From the NCBI RefSeq assembly GCF_040549485.1, contig NZ_JBEPTK010000018.1, positions 1 through 64,000 on the forward strand: DNA of 64,000 bases, written 5' to 3'. This DNA comes from Constrictibacter sp. MBR-5. GTDB taxonomy: Bacteria; Pseudomonadota; Alphaproteobacteria; JAJUGE01. This document shows positions 9,724-18,791 of this stretch, in pieces. The notes beneath the pieces were generated by a model. The model searched no databases. It had not been told where the DNA came from and saw nothing but the letters and a program-made list of their open reading frames with translations. Numbering within the stretch: the stretch's first letter is position 1; each line of letters begins with the position of its first letter. The position numbers were made by a program, and so were the translations under genes.

Positions 9724-9770
9724 TCCTGCCTACGGATGCGGCACTGTCAGTGGAATACCCTCTCTGTACA

Positions 9771-11476
9771 CCCTGAACGAAGTTCTGGAACAGGCTGTTG
9801 CGCACGTCCTCCTCTATCCCGACGCCGGTGTCGATCACGTCGAAGCGGATCAGCGCCGATCCATCGACCAGCTCCCGTGCGGCGACTTCAACGGCTACGC
9901 CACCGCTCTCGGTGAATTTTACGGCATTTCCAGCGAGATTGAGCAGCACCTGGCGCACCCGGAGCGCGTCGCCACGAAAGCAGCCGTGTGCCGATGGCTC
10001 GACGTAAACAGTGAGATCGATCCCCTTCTCATGGGCCTTTGAGCCAAGCAAGTTCACCGCGCCCTCCACGGCGTCAGCCAAATCGAAGTCCAGAACCTCA
10101 AGTTCGAACCTCCCGGCCTCCAACTTGGAAACATCGAGAATATCGTCAATGAGGGAGAGCAGCGCCTCTGCGCTGTCGTTCACCGCTGTAGCGAACTCGC
10201 GCTGATTATCCGACAACTCCGTCTTCAAGAGGAGCCCGTTCATTCCGAGGATGCCGTTCATTGGCGTGCGGATCTCATGGCTCATATTCGCCAGGAATTG
10301 GGACTTGGCTTCGTTCGCACGCTCGGCAGCATCCTTCTGATCGCGCGTGATCTGCTCTGCCGCCCGCAGCTCCGTCACGTCCCTCAAGATCACGTGAATG
10401 CGCAGAGCCTGACCCGCGACGCCGACCTCGACGTCCATGTCGCAGAAGATCCGGCGGATCTTCCCGTCCGGACGCAACAGCCGGAACTCGACCGGTCGGG
10501 GGCGCCGTCCCTCCTCCGCGATCGAGATAGCCCTGCGCGCCAGCGCCCGGTCATCTGGATGAACCATCTCGATGACTTTGTAGATGTCGGGTGCGAACGT
10601 ATGTGGATCCAGCCCCACGATCCGATAGAACTCCGCTGACCATTCCTCCCGGCCCGTCACCAGGTCGCGCTCGCAACTGCCGATCGCCGCGACCTGTTGA
10701 GCCCGCTCCAGGTGATGCCTGCTTCGCCGCAGCTGATTTGTGCTCTCCTGGAGCGCACCTTCGGCCGCGATTTGCGCCGTGACATCAACGCTGACGCCGC
10801 GATAGCCCTGAAAGACGCCATCCTTGTAGTAGGGAACACCGCTTGCGCGCAGATAGCGCGCCCGACCATCCTTCAGGTGGATGCGATGGACATAGTTGCG
10901 ATAAGGACGATGCGCTGCGAGGGTGTCCATCCATGCTTCGAAGCCCTCGGGGTCGTATGTTCGGTCGGTTGCCGCCCCCGGCCATTCGGTCTGAAATTCG
11001 GTCAGCGTCACTGTGCCGTTCTCACGCTTCGGCACGAAGATCCTGATCTGACCTTCCGGTGCGCCGTGCAGTTCGTGGAACACGTCGGAGACCGCGCTCA
11101 TCATGTCGAGGTAGCGATCTCGCTCCTCGATCAGCGCATCCTGAGCCGCTCGTCGTTCCGTCTGATCAACGCCGATCAGAAGGCTCGTCGCCGTCGGCAG
11201 GTCGCGCACAACGGAAAGCTCAAGCCAGCACGTCTTCCCGCCTCCCGCATGGAACGCCAGTTCGGCTGTCCTACGCGTTTCGAGAAGCTCGTCGAGCCGC
11301 AGCGGCTCCAGTGCCATGAGCCGCAGCGAACTTCCTGACAGGCTCTCAACCTCACAGGCGAAACATGCCGCAGCGGCGACGTTGGCGCTGACGATCAGAC
11401 CCTGATCATCGACAACCAGCGCCGGCAGCGGCAATCGGAGGATCAGCTCGTATTCCGAAGCGAGTTCGCGGGCCAT
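9771..11476 (-). pseudogene. 5' part of IS-interrupted hybrid histidine kinase (PAS domains and kinase core)
   Basis: About 568 residues before the IS. Three sensor segments are visible: PAS-like 10-115 ([20 protein letters not shown]), a PAS_3-type 130-235 and another PAS_3-type 265-370 ([20 protein letters not shown]). They are followed by HisKA ([18 protein letters not shown], His near 402) and the ATPase motifs [14 protein letters not shown] and DTGVGI. It breaks at LFQNFVQG, and the sequence continues across the element in the part at 7443-8518. The original protein would have been about 925 residues: PAS3-HisKA-HATPase-REC-REC. The truncated product would lack the G2 box and both receivers and should not signal. 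Confidence 0.9.
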
Positions 11477-11670
11477 CTCAGATTTCCAAGAGGACGTCGT
11501 CTACCCGGCTACCGAGCCTGGCGCGGGTTCGCGTCCTATTCGGCACCCTAGCGGCTACAGGTTGCATGGACATTAATCGGCGGGACGACGGCCCCGGCGT
11601 CGGCGCATCTGCCGACGCGGTGGCTCAATAAGGAAGGATGGCGTCGCCCGGATAACGTCTCGGGACGCCT

Positions 11671-11725
11671 CGTGATTATGCCAGTGCGGTCGACATAAGC
11701 GGCTTTCTGGCGATGATGACTTCTC
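11671..11725 (+). repeat. Interspersed repeat box 3, copy upstream of decayed FtsZ-fragment gene
   Basis: This stretch shares GTCGACAT...GCG and GCGATGATG patterns with 58451-58510 and, more weakly, 53316-53375. In two of the three places (here and 58 kb) it sits just upstream of a Tat-leader FtsZ-fragment gene, so it may be that gene's promoter or leader. Confidence 0.5.
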
Positions 11726-11745
11726 CCGCAACCGAGAAGGCCCCA

Positions 11746-12158
11746 ATGCGGATCACAAGGCGCTCATTCGTTCTTGGCGGCGCATCCACGGTCGCACTGC
11801 TAGGTTCCCCTACGGCCGGCTTGGAGCGGCGCCCCCTCCCCCGGTCTTCGATCCTGCACTTGCCTCCGTCACAAGCGCGGTCGATGCGATATCGAAGCCG
11901 GTCTCCCACCGCGGCCTCATCGGGCTCGACGTCGGCGATGTCAGAGGGGTGCTGCATGGTGGAGGATATGCAGTTTTCGGCGAAGGTGCGGCCACCGGGC
12001 GAGATCGCGCACGGGTCGCGGCTGACCGCGCGCTGAAGGACCTACGGCGCTCATTGTCCGCCGCCCGCAGCGTCGATGCCACCGCGAGGGCTGAAGCCAC
12101 GTTGGCGCGGTGCCAAGCAGTCCCTAAACCTACCCTGAGCGGCAGGCGGAGATGTTGA
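11746..12158 (+). pseudogene. Tat-leader FtsZ-fragment protein, frameshifted paralogue
   Basis: Starts MRITRRSFVLGGASTVALLG, a twin-arginine-like leader, then shifts by one base in a C-rich run near 11831-11843. The other frame continues VFDPALASVTSAVDAI, RGLIGLDVGDVRGVLHGGG and FGEGAATGRDRARVAADRAL, matching the intact gene at 58523-58873 along its length, with a longer tail ending at 12158. The last two motifs resemble the T7 loop and following helix of FtsZ (NVDFADVR, then G.G.A.G.DRA..AA..A). Loss of one base explains the shift. Upstream and downstream non-coding repeats are also shared with the 58 kb copy. Confidence 0.7.
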
Positions 12159-12260
12159 TTTTGGTCAACATTTTATCGAACAGTGATCCTGCGATAGGGT
12201 AGAGCCGACCGTCCGCGACGGGCTGTTCGAGCGGTAACGTATCCCCGACATGGCCGCGCC
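12150..12260 (+). repeat. Interspersed repeat box 1 (GGTAACGTATCCCC copy)
   Basis: Begins with an inverted repeat (GATGTTGATTTTGGTCAACA) that recurs in altered form at 57793-57812, and ends GAGCGGTAACGTATCCCC at 12229-12246. The second motif recurs at 38631, 53122, 57861 and 59005 with one or two changes. It lies just downstream of the decayed FtsZ-fragment gene, as the 59.0 kb copy lies downstream of the intact one. Confidence 0.6.
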
Positions 12261-12412
12261 CGGATACGCAGGCGGCGCTGCTGGAACCACCTCGCGCGGT
12301 TGGTCGACCTTGTGCAGCGATCTAATCGGCGCCGCAGCGTCTACCGACTGTAACAGGTCGCCAGCACCCACTCCTCTGCTCATCGCACAGTCAGCCCGCA
12401 TAGCCATGACGA

Positions 12413-12430
12413 AGTCCATCCGGACAGACT
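12413..12430. repeat. Interspersed repeat box 2 (degenerate palindrome)
   Basis: AGTCCATCCGGACAGACT is a decayed form of the palindromes at 53245-53262 and 58187-58204, in the same order after box 1. The stretch 12260-12597 holds no gene I can support. Confidence 0.4.
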
Positions 12431-12597
12431 TCCCTTCCGGCGTTAACTGCGTGATGCCGTTCGCGTTGCGCGAGCGCAGCGTGCCCTCCGATGCCGACAC
12501 AACCGAACAGTCCTAGCAGGTCGGGCTGAGGCGGGGTTGACGCCAAGTCATCGATCCCCATCATCTCTGGACAAACAACCGCAAGATCGGGAAAGCG

Positions 12598-12721
12598 ATG
12601 GCGCGGGAATACGATCTGGTGGTGCTCGGCGCCACAATCGTCGACGGTACTGGCGCAGCCCCTATGAGGGCGACATCGGCACCGTCGGCGACCGCCTCGC
12701 CGCGCAGGGGCGCGAGGCGCT
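12598..12721 (+). pseudogene. N-terminal fragment of an N-acyl-D-amino-acid deacylase-like amidohydrolase
   Basis: Opens MAREYDLVVLGATIVDGTGA, the usual start of D-aminoacylase/N-acyl-D-amino-acid deacylases, and continues in a neighbouring frame with PYEGDIGTVGDRLAAQG, the next conserved segment. It is both frameshifted and cut off at the left end of the IS5-type element at 12722. The metal-binding amidohydrolase domain is absent, and no remainder is recognisable beyond the element. It is non-functional. Confidence 0.6.
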
Positions 12722-13558
12722 GGGGCCACACTCATTCATAGCCAGAATGCGACGGCTGCGGCGAGTGCGACGGCGAGAGGAAGTTCGTCGCGAGCTTGTC
12801 GCATTGTGTCGCTATGCGCCGGAAGTCCTTCAGTCTGCAGAACAGGGCCTCGATGCGCCAGCGGTCCCGGTATCGGCGCGGATCGTGTCGGATTGGCCGC
12901 TCACTGTTGATGCGGCCAGGAATGACCGGCTTTGTCCCGGCCTCTCTGAGTGAGGGTGGTGCGGAAGTGGTTCGCGTCGTAGCCACAATCAGCGACCAGA
13001 CGCTTGAAGCGGGTCGCGTCCTCGATCAGTTCGCCAGCCAGCCTTGATGTCGGAGGTGTTGCCGGGTGTCAGCCGGAGTGCGACGGGCAGCCCGAGGATG
13101 CCGCGGATCGCGTGGATCTTGGTCGTCCGGCCGCCGCGCGAGACGCCGATCGCCGGGGCCTTCGTCCGCCCTTTCCCAATGCGCCGAGCGGTGCGCCTTC
13201 AGGTAGGTGCTGTCCAGGTAGCCGATCTCGTCGATCGGACTCTGCTCCGCCAGCGCCGCCAGCAGGCGCTGGAACACGCCGCAGCTTCCACCTGATGTAG
13301 ACGATCGTCGCCTGGCCGTAGGCCGCCGGTACGTCCTGGCAGCGTCTGCCGCACTTCAGTATGTGCATGATGCCGGAGATCACCCGGCGCTCGTCGACCC
13401 GGCGCGCCGGGCTGGTTCTTCGGCAGATGCGGCTCGATCGCCGCCCACGCCTCGTCCGACAACCACAACAACGCTCCCGACATCGCCATCCCCCCCTTCG
13501 GGAGAAGCATGGATCATGCTCGCGACGCCGGTTCAAGACGATGATTGGGTTTGGAGCC
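12722..13558 (-). mobile_element. Decayed IS5-family (IS427-like) insertion sequence
   Basis: 837 bp bounded by imperfect inverted ends, GGGGCCACACTCATTCAT on the left and GGCTCCAAACCCAATCAT reading inward from the right (14 of 18 identical). The size suits the IS427 group. I do not see a clear target duplication, and the transposase is broken, so the copy is old. Confidence 0.65.
12732..13485 (-). pseudogene. IS5-family transposase, multiply frameshifted
   Basis: Reverse-strand frames give, in order, MSGALLWLSDEAWAAIEPHL, a middle part DSTYLKAHRSAHWER with the first catalytic Asp region, and the C-terminal GTKPVIPGRIN plus YRDRWRIEALFCRLKDFRRI, the signature of IS427-type transposases including the last catalytic Glu. 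The parts lie in different frames with several indels, and at least one segment between 13026 and 12986 is missing. No functional product is expected. Confidence 0.8.
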
Positions 13559-13718
13559 AACCTAGAAGCCGTCCGCGTCGCGCCGGTCCCTCGCTTCGCG
13601 GACCGGGCCCGCTCGCGCTGTTGTTGCCGTTACGCGGCAGGCTTGAAGGATGACAAAAGCGGACCTGCGGGGTCGCCGCAGCGCTTTCTTCTGGATATTC
13701 GATAGATAGCCACCTATT

Positions 13719-13736
13719 GGTTTCCGAAAGGGAACC
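13719..13736. promoter_or_regulatory. Imperfect palindrome, possible MarR operator
   Basis: GGTTTCCGAAAGGGAACC, an 18-bp imperfect inverted repeat, lies 14 bp before the MarR start. MarR-family regulators of emrAB operons commonly bind such sites over their own promoter. No other copy is seen in the window. Confidence 0.4.
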
Positions 13737-13750
13737 GTTCAGGCAATGAA

Positions 13751-14245
13751 ATGCAACTGGCTCTCAACGATCAGGAGCGCTTCGGCCTCCACCTCGGACT
13801 GGTCGCCCGGCTGTGGCGCGCCGAGATCGACCGACGGCTGGCCGCCTTCGGCCTCAACGAATCCCGCTGGTTGACGCTTTTGCATCTTTCTCGGCTGGCC
13901 GGAGCGGCAACGCAGCGCGAATTGGCTGAGGCGGTTGGGGTGCGGGGGCCGACCCTGGTACGCACGCTGGACCGGCTTGAAGCCGAGGGGCTGATCGAAC
14001 GCCGGACAGAAGCTACCGACCGCCGCACCAAATCGGTCCACCTGCGCCCGCAGGCCGCTCCCGTTCTGCGACGCATCGAAGCGACCGTAGCGGCAGTTCG
14101 TGCTGAAATCCTCTCCGACATATCCCATGCCGAGGTGGCGACCTGTCTGAAGGTCTTCGAGAAGATCGCCGGCAAGCTGGGTGGAGCGGAAGCCACGGTG
14201 CAGCTTACGCACCGACGGACAGTTGAACGATGGACCAGCGTGTGA
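13751..14245 (+). CDS. MarR-family transcriptional regulator of the efflux operon
   Basis: 164 residues with the winged-helix MarR fold: recognition region AATQRELAEAVGVRGPTLVR and wing IERRTEATDRRTKSVHLRP (about 50-105). Length and the opening FGLHLGLVARLWRAEIDRRL fit SlyA/MarR repressors, which usually release DNA on binding phenolic or hydrophobic ligands. Its 3' end overlaps emrA by 16 bp, so the three genes are very likely one operon and this protein its repressor. The ligand cannot be told from sequence. Confidence 0.88.
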   Translation: MQLALNDQERFGLHLGLVARLWRAEIDRRLAAFGLNESRWLTLLHLSRLAGAATQRELAEAVGVRGPTLVRTLDRLEAEGLIERRTEATDRRTKSVHLRPQAAPVLRRIEATVAAVRAEILSDISHAEVATCLKVFEKIAGKLGGAEATVQLTHRRTVERWTSV

Positions 14246-15420
14246 ACCGTCTGGAGCGCCAGAGCCACGATCCAGAAATCGATCTGCGCACAGCCCTCGA
14301 CAAGGAGATGGAGCCTGCGTCAGAGGGATCTTCCCCTCGTGGCCGTGCCCGGCCATGGCGACTGTATGGTGCGGTCCTGGCGGCGCTAATCGTCGTCGGA
14401 GCCGGTGGGTGGTGGCTGTGGCAACAGTTCACCCACGTCTTCGTCACGGATGCCCGCGTTGCAGCCGACATCGTTGCCGTGAGCAGCCGGGTTCCCGGCT
14501 GGGTCACCGCCGTTGAGGTCATTGCAGGCGATTCCGTTCGCAAAGGCCGGATACTGGTCCGGATCGACGACCGGGAAAGCCGCCTGCTCGTTCAGGAACT
14601 CGATGCGCAACTTGCGGGAGTGGCCCGCCGCCGCGAGCAGATCGGAGCCCGCATCGTGCTCACCGGCCGTCAGACCGAAAGTCGTATCACCGCCAAACAG
14701 GCAGCGGTAAGGGCTGCGGCGGCCGCGTTGGCAGCAGCGGCGGCGCAACGCGATCTAGCGAAGACGGAGAATGACCGGGCCGAAAAGCTGGCGCCGAGCG
14801 GCGCCATCACCCGCGCCCGCCTGGACCAGACGCGGACGGCGCTGGAGACGACAAAGCAACAGGTGTTGAGCGCCCAGGCGGACCTCGAAAACGCCCGCGC
14901 CGCCCTTGCCGAGGCGGAAGCCGCGCGCGAGGAGCTCACGGTGCTCCAACGCCAGTTGGCCGAACTTGGTCCGGAAGAACAGCGGCTGCGCGCGCAACGG
15001 CAGCGCCTGGCGCTCGATCTCCAAGACCGCACCATCATCATGCCCTTCGGCGGCGTTGTGGACCAGACCTTCGTGGACGAGGGCGAATACGTCACGCCCG
15101 GCCAGCGCCTGCTGATGGTGCATGATCCCGAACGCGTGCGCGTCGAGGCGAACGTCAAGGAGACCGACATCCGCTTCTTCCGGCCCGGAAAGACCGTGAC
15201 GATCGCGGTCGACGCCCTGCCGGGGCAGCGCTTCCCGGGCACCGTCACTCGCGTGGGGCAGGCTGCGACCAGCGAGTTCGCGCTGCTGCCCAACCCGAAT
15301 CCGAGCGGCAACTTCACCAAGATCACTCAACGCCTGCCGGTGCGCATCGCCGTCCAACAGGTCGGCGGCGCACTCAAGCCGGGCATGATGGTGGAGCTGG
15401 AGGCCGGGACCGGTGAATAG
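14230..15420 (+). CDS. emrA: EmrA-like membrane fusion protein (HlyD family)
   Basis: 396 residues. A cytoplasmic N terminus is followed by one membrane anchor (LYGAVLAALIVVGAGGWWLW, about 40-60), a lipoyl/biotinyl-like half (VSSRVPGWVTAVEVIAGDSV), a long Ala-rich coiled coil (about 150-260) and the barrel part with IIMPFGGVVDQTFVDEGEYV. This is the EmrA layout: it links the inner-membrane EmrB transporter to an outer-membrane channel. It overlaps marR upstream and emrB downstream (8 bp). No TolC-type gene is adjacent, so the outer-membrane partner must be encoded elsewhere. Confidence 0.9.
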   Translation: MDQRVNRLERQSHDPEIDLRTALDKEMEPASEGSSPRGRARPWRLYGAVLAALIVVGAGGWWLWQQFTHVFVTDARVAADIVAVSSRVPGWVTAVEVIAGDSVRKGRILVRIDDRESRLLVQELDAQLAGVARRREQIGARIVLTGRQTESRITAKQAAVRAAAAALAAAAAQRDLAKTENDRAEKLAPSGAITRARLDQTRTALETTKQQVLSAQADLENARAALAEAEAAREELTVLQRQLAELGPEEQRLRAQRQRLALDLQDRTIIMPFGGVVDQTFVDEGEYVTPGQRLLMVHDPERVRVEANVKETDIRFFRPGKTVTIAVDALPGQRFPGTVTRVGQAATSEFALLPNPNPSGNFTKITQRLPVRIAVQQVGGALKPGMMVELEAGTGE

Positions 15421-17014
15421 CCCGCCCCGCCCGGACAGCATCGAGGGCCTGTTTGCCCGCTTCGGCCCCGCCTATCGCTGGTTGGTCACGGCGACAGTCA
15501 TGATGGGCACGATCGCTACCATCCTCACCGCGACGATCGTCAATGTAGCCCTGCCCGACATCATGGGCGCCTTCGGCATGGGCCAGGACAAAGCCCAGCT
15601 CCTGTCCACAGGCTTCCTTGCGGCAATGACCGGAACTATGCTGCTCAACGCCTGGATGGTCGAGACGCTCGGCCAGCGCGCGACCTTCATGCTGGCGGTG
15701 ACGGTCTTCATCGTCGCCTCCGTCATGGGCGGACTGGCCCCTGCGGAAGGCGTGCTGATCCTGGCCCGCGTTCTCCAGGGCGGGGCGGCCGGCATCCTTC
15801 AGCCGCTCGCTATGCAGGTAATCTTCCAGGTCTTCCCGCCCGAAAAACGCGGCTCGGCCATGGGCATCTACGGCATCGGCGTGGTGCTGGCCCCGGCGCT
15901 CGGCCCTACGCTGGGCGGCATCATGGTCGATAGCTTCAGTTGGCGGTATGTCTTTTTCATGGCCGTGCCGTTCTGCCTCATCGGCCTGTTCCTTGCCGCG
16001 ATTTTCATGCCGGGACGGGCCACTTCGGGACCGCCGCGGCGATTCGACTGGATCGGTTTCGGGTTGATGACGGTCTTCCTCGTCACCTTGCTCAACGGCC
16101 TGTCGAACGGGCAACGTGACGGCTGGATGTCAGATCCGATCCTGCGCGACTTCGCCATCGCCTTTGTCTCGGGCATCAGCTTCATCGCCTGGGAGCTGCG
16201 CGCACCCGCGCCCATACTCAATCTCAAGCTCTTCATGAACCGGGTCTATGCGGGCGCCTCCGTCGTGGCCTTCATCTTCGGGGCGGGAATCTACGGTTCG
16301 ACCTTCCTGGTTCCGCTGTTCGTGCAGACGATCCAGGGCTATACGCCGACGCGCTCCGGCCTGCTGCTGATGCCGGCGGGCCTAATCCTGGCGGTCGTCT
16401 TCCCGATCGCTGGGCGTCTCTCCGACAAGACGCCGGCCTATGCAACGGTCGTGTTCGGGCTGGCGGTCTTCGCGCTGTCATCGTTTCTGATGACCGGCGT
16501 CGATACCGATACGTCCTTCTGGCTGTTTGCCTGGTGGATCATGCTGGGCCGCATCGGGCTTGGTTTCATCATGCCAAGCCTGAACGCCGGCGCCCTCAAG
16601 GCGCTCCCGATGACCCTGCTCGGCCAGGGCTCCGGCGCGATCAACTTCGTGCGTCAACTCGGCGGGGCGTTTGGCGTCAACCTTCTTTCCATCGCCCTTG
16701 AACGGCGCTCGCAGCTCTACGTGGACAGTTTTACGGCGGCGCAGCATGCGGGCAACAGCATGACGGCCGATATGCTGCGCGATGCGAGCGGCTTGCTCGC
16801 GCAGGCCGGCGTGCCGGAAGCCATACGCCAAGCCGGGGCGATGAACTATCTCGGCCGCGTGATCTACACCCAGGGCAACATGCTGGGATACCGCGACAGC
16901 TTCTTTATCGTTGGTGTGATCTTCCTGGCCGCTCTCGTTCCAGCGATGATGATGCGCCGACGGTCACAGCGTCCCACAGCGCAAACTGATGCGGGGCGAC
17001 GGGGCGGCAAGTGA
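15413..17014 (+). CDS. emrB: EmrB/DHA2-family MFS multidrug efflux transporter
   Basis: 533 residues with about 14 membrane helices. The N-terminal repeat has TATIVNVALPDIMGAFGMGQ and the motif C-like AGILQPLAMQVIFQVFPPEKRG and GPTLGGIMVDSFSWRYVFF, both standard in DHA2 proton antiporters of the EmrB type. It starts at GTG 15413, overlapping the emrA stop, so translation is probably coupled. With EmrA it should export hydrophobic toxic compounds. A broken relative of its N terminus lies at 31624-31893. Confidence 0.92.
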   Translation: MNSPPRPDSIEGLFARFGPAYRWLVTATVMMGTIATILTATIVNVALPDIMGAFGMGQDKAQLLSTGFLAAMTGTMLLNAWMVETLGQRATFMLAVTVFIVASVMGGLAPAEGVLILARVLQGGAAGILQPLAMQVIFQVFPPEKRGSAMGIYGIGVVLAPALGPTLGGIMVDSFSWRYVFFMAVPFCLIGLFLAAIFMPGRATSGPPRRFDWIGFGLMTVFLVTLLNGLSNGQRDGWMSDPILRDFAIAFVSGISFIAWELRAPAPILNLKLFMNRVYAGASVVAFIFGAGIYGSTFLVPLFVQTIQGYTPTRSGLLLMPAGLILAVVFPIAGRLSDKTPAYATVVFGLAVFALSSFLMTGVDTDTSFWLFAWWIMLGRIGLGFIMPSLNAGALKALPMTLLGQGSGAINFVRQLGGAFGVNLLSIALERRSQLYVDSFTAAQHAGNSMTADMLRDASGLLAQAGVPEAIRQAGAMNYLGRVIYTQGNMLGYRDSFFIVGVIFLAALVPAMMMRRRSQRPTAQTDAGRRGGK

Positions 17015-17097
17015 TAGAAGGGATGCGCCTCAGCCAGCCCCATGAGAAATGGCCATCGCCACCGGTCGTACGGCCACAACTTCCGGCCCGTCATAAA

Positions 17098-17238
17098 TCA
17101 CGCGTCCCCGCAAGCTGGACAACTTTCTGTGCAATCGTCCCGTAGATCGCCTTCGTCATTTTCTCCCTTCGAGGTTAAACTCGATGCTCTCGAAGGTGTT
17201 TTCCACTTTTCCGAGTCCGACAGGTGGCGGTCGGCCAT
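17098..17238 (-). CDS. Possible 46-residue small protein
   Basis: A short frame, MADRHLSDSEKWKT to CPACGDA, starts at an ATG preceded at the right distance by GGGGGAG. The Cys-x-x-Cys ending is suggestive of metal binding. It matches nothing I recognise, and the 400-bp gap between emrB and the LpxR gene has no other supported gene, so this stays tentative. Confidence 0.3.
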   Translation of the reverse strand: MADRHLSDSEKWKTPSRASSLTSKGENDEGDLRDDCTESCPACGDA

Positions 17239-17417
17239 GACGGCTCCCCCGCTTTCAGAATGGCTGTGCGCGCCGGGCAATGGAGACGGACGTTCGATCC
17301 ATCCGGCTTGTCGTCTTGCCGAAGGGCACTCGACACGACCATGATGCGTTCCATGGCCATGCTCCGCTTTTCTGAACTTGACCGACTCAGACACATGCAC
17401 CCACACCGCACTGTGGC

Positions 17418-18494
17418 ATGACCTGGATCAAAGATCTTGCGCCCCTTTCGCCGCGACCGCCGGTCGGTTGCCGGCGGTTGCGGCGAGCTATCACCGCCCG
17501 GCGGATCGGGCTTCCCGCCGCCCTTGCGGCGGCGCTCCTGGCATGGCCCGCAACCTCGGGCGCAACTGAGGAACCGGAGGCCGGCACCCTGAACTTGGTC
17601 TTCGAGAACGACCTCTTCTCAGACACCGACCGGCACTACACCAATGGCGTACGCGCCTCATGGCTGTCCGGATCGAACAGGACGCCCGCCTGGGCGCTTC
17701 GCGCCGCCCGCTGGTTCCCCTTGTTTCCGGACGGCGGCACCGTGCGGACGAGCTATGCGGTGGGCCAGAACATGTACACGCCGGACGGCATCGCCCTGCG
17801 CGATCCGCCCCGCGACGACCGCCCTTATGCCGGCTGGCTCTACGGCTCGATCGGGCTGATCGCCGAGACCGGCCAGCGGCTCGACCAGCTGGAGCTGACG
17901 CTCGGCATCGTCGGACCGGCCTCGCTCGCCGAGCAGGCCCAGAAGCTCATCCACGAGATTACCGATGCGCAGGAGCCGCGGGGCTGGGATACCCAGCTCG
18001 AGAACGAGCCCGGGCTGGTCCTGACCTACCAGCGCAGCTGGCGCGACTTCGTCTCGGAGTCGGTTTCCGGCTTCGGCTTCGGCTTCGATGCAACGCCGCA
18101 CGCCGGCGGCGCCCTCGGCAACGTCTTCACCTATGCCAACGCCGGGCTCATGCTGCGCTTCGGCCAGCGCCTGCCGCTGGACTACGGACCGCCGCGCATC
18201 CAGCCGGGCCTGCCGGGCTCGGGGTTCTTTGTGCCGCAGGAGGGCTTCGGCTGGTACCTGTTCGCCGGCGTCGAGGGGCGGGCGGTCGCGCGCAACATCT
18301 TCCTCGACGGCAACACCTTCCGCGACAGCCGCAGCGCGGACAAGGAGCCGCTGGTCGGTGACCTTCAGTTCGGCATCGCGCTCACTTGGCGGAACGTGCG
18401 TCTCAGTTACACCCACGTGCTTCGCACGCGCGAGTTCGAGACCCAGGAAGAGCCCAACGATTTCGGAGCCTTCAGCCTATCGGTGCGGTTTTGA
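17418..18494 (+). CDS. LpxR-like outer-membrane lipid A deacylase (DUF2219)
   Basis: 358 residues. A basic N terminus and hydrophobic stretch (IGLPAALAAALLAWPATSGA, about 34-53) form a signal peptide. The mature part begins with the LpxR signature LVFENDLFSDTDRHYTNGVR, which carries the Asn/Asp and Tyr-Thr-Asn-Gly positions around the active site of this calcium-dependent 3'-O-deacylase. The PDDRPYAGWLYGS-type segment and a C-terminal strand ending in Phe (AFSLSVRF) fit an outer-membrane barrel. It would remove acyl chains from lipid A in the outer leaflet. It follows emrB in the same direction but 400 bp away, so it is probably separately expressed. Confidence 0.82.
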   Translation: MTWIKDLAPLSPRPPVGCRRLRRAITARRIGLPAALAAALLAWPATSGATEEPEAGTLNLVFENDLFSDTDRHYTNGVRASWLSGSNRTPAWALRAARWFPLFPDGGTVRTSYAVGQNMYTPDGIALRDPPRDDRPYAGWLYGSIGLIAETGQRLDQLELTLGIVGPASLAEQAQKLIHEITDAQEPRGWDTQLENEPGLVLTYQRSWRDFVSESVSGFGFGFDATPHAGGALGNVFTYANAGLMLRFGQRLPLDYGPPRIQPGLPGSGFFVPQEGFGWYLFAGVEGRAVARNIFLDGNTFRDSRSADKEPLVGDLQFGIALTWRNVRLSYTHVLRTREFETQEEPNDFGAFSLSVRF

Positions 18495-18791
18495 CCTCTG
18501 GCCCCCACGAAGCACGCCTCAGCGCGCTCAACGGTAAGCAAATGAGCCTGGCCTTTCCTTCACGCTGCTTGTGGTCGGGCCTCGTGATCTATGATGCCGA
18601 AAGGTTGTGTATGGGACTGCGCATTGTCTGTGATGTGAATACTCGTACAGGCTCGGCCTGACCGAGGATAAAATGTCGAGGCTCCACATCGAGTCGTCGG
18701 TGAATCAGGCGCGGCCCACCGGGGTCTCCTCTTGTGGGAGGGTGAACCGAATCCGCACCAAAACCCGGGATCTCCGTGCTGTGGAGACGTC

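Larger units (their letters stand above)
8519..9770 (+). mobile_element. Complete IS481-family insertion sequence
   Basis: 1252 bp with imperfect terminal inverted repeats of about 32 bp (left TGTGCTGAGACGGTA, right reading inward TGTACAGAGAGGGTA), the TGT...ACA ends typical of IS481. It is flanked by a 7-bp direct repeat, CCCTGAA, at 8512-8518 and 9771-9777. Removing the element and one repeat copy restores the kinase reading frame. Between the left end and the transposase lies a perfect 34-bp palindrome (8550-8583). The clean target duplication suggests a recent insertion. Confidence 0.93.
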
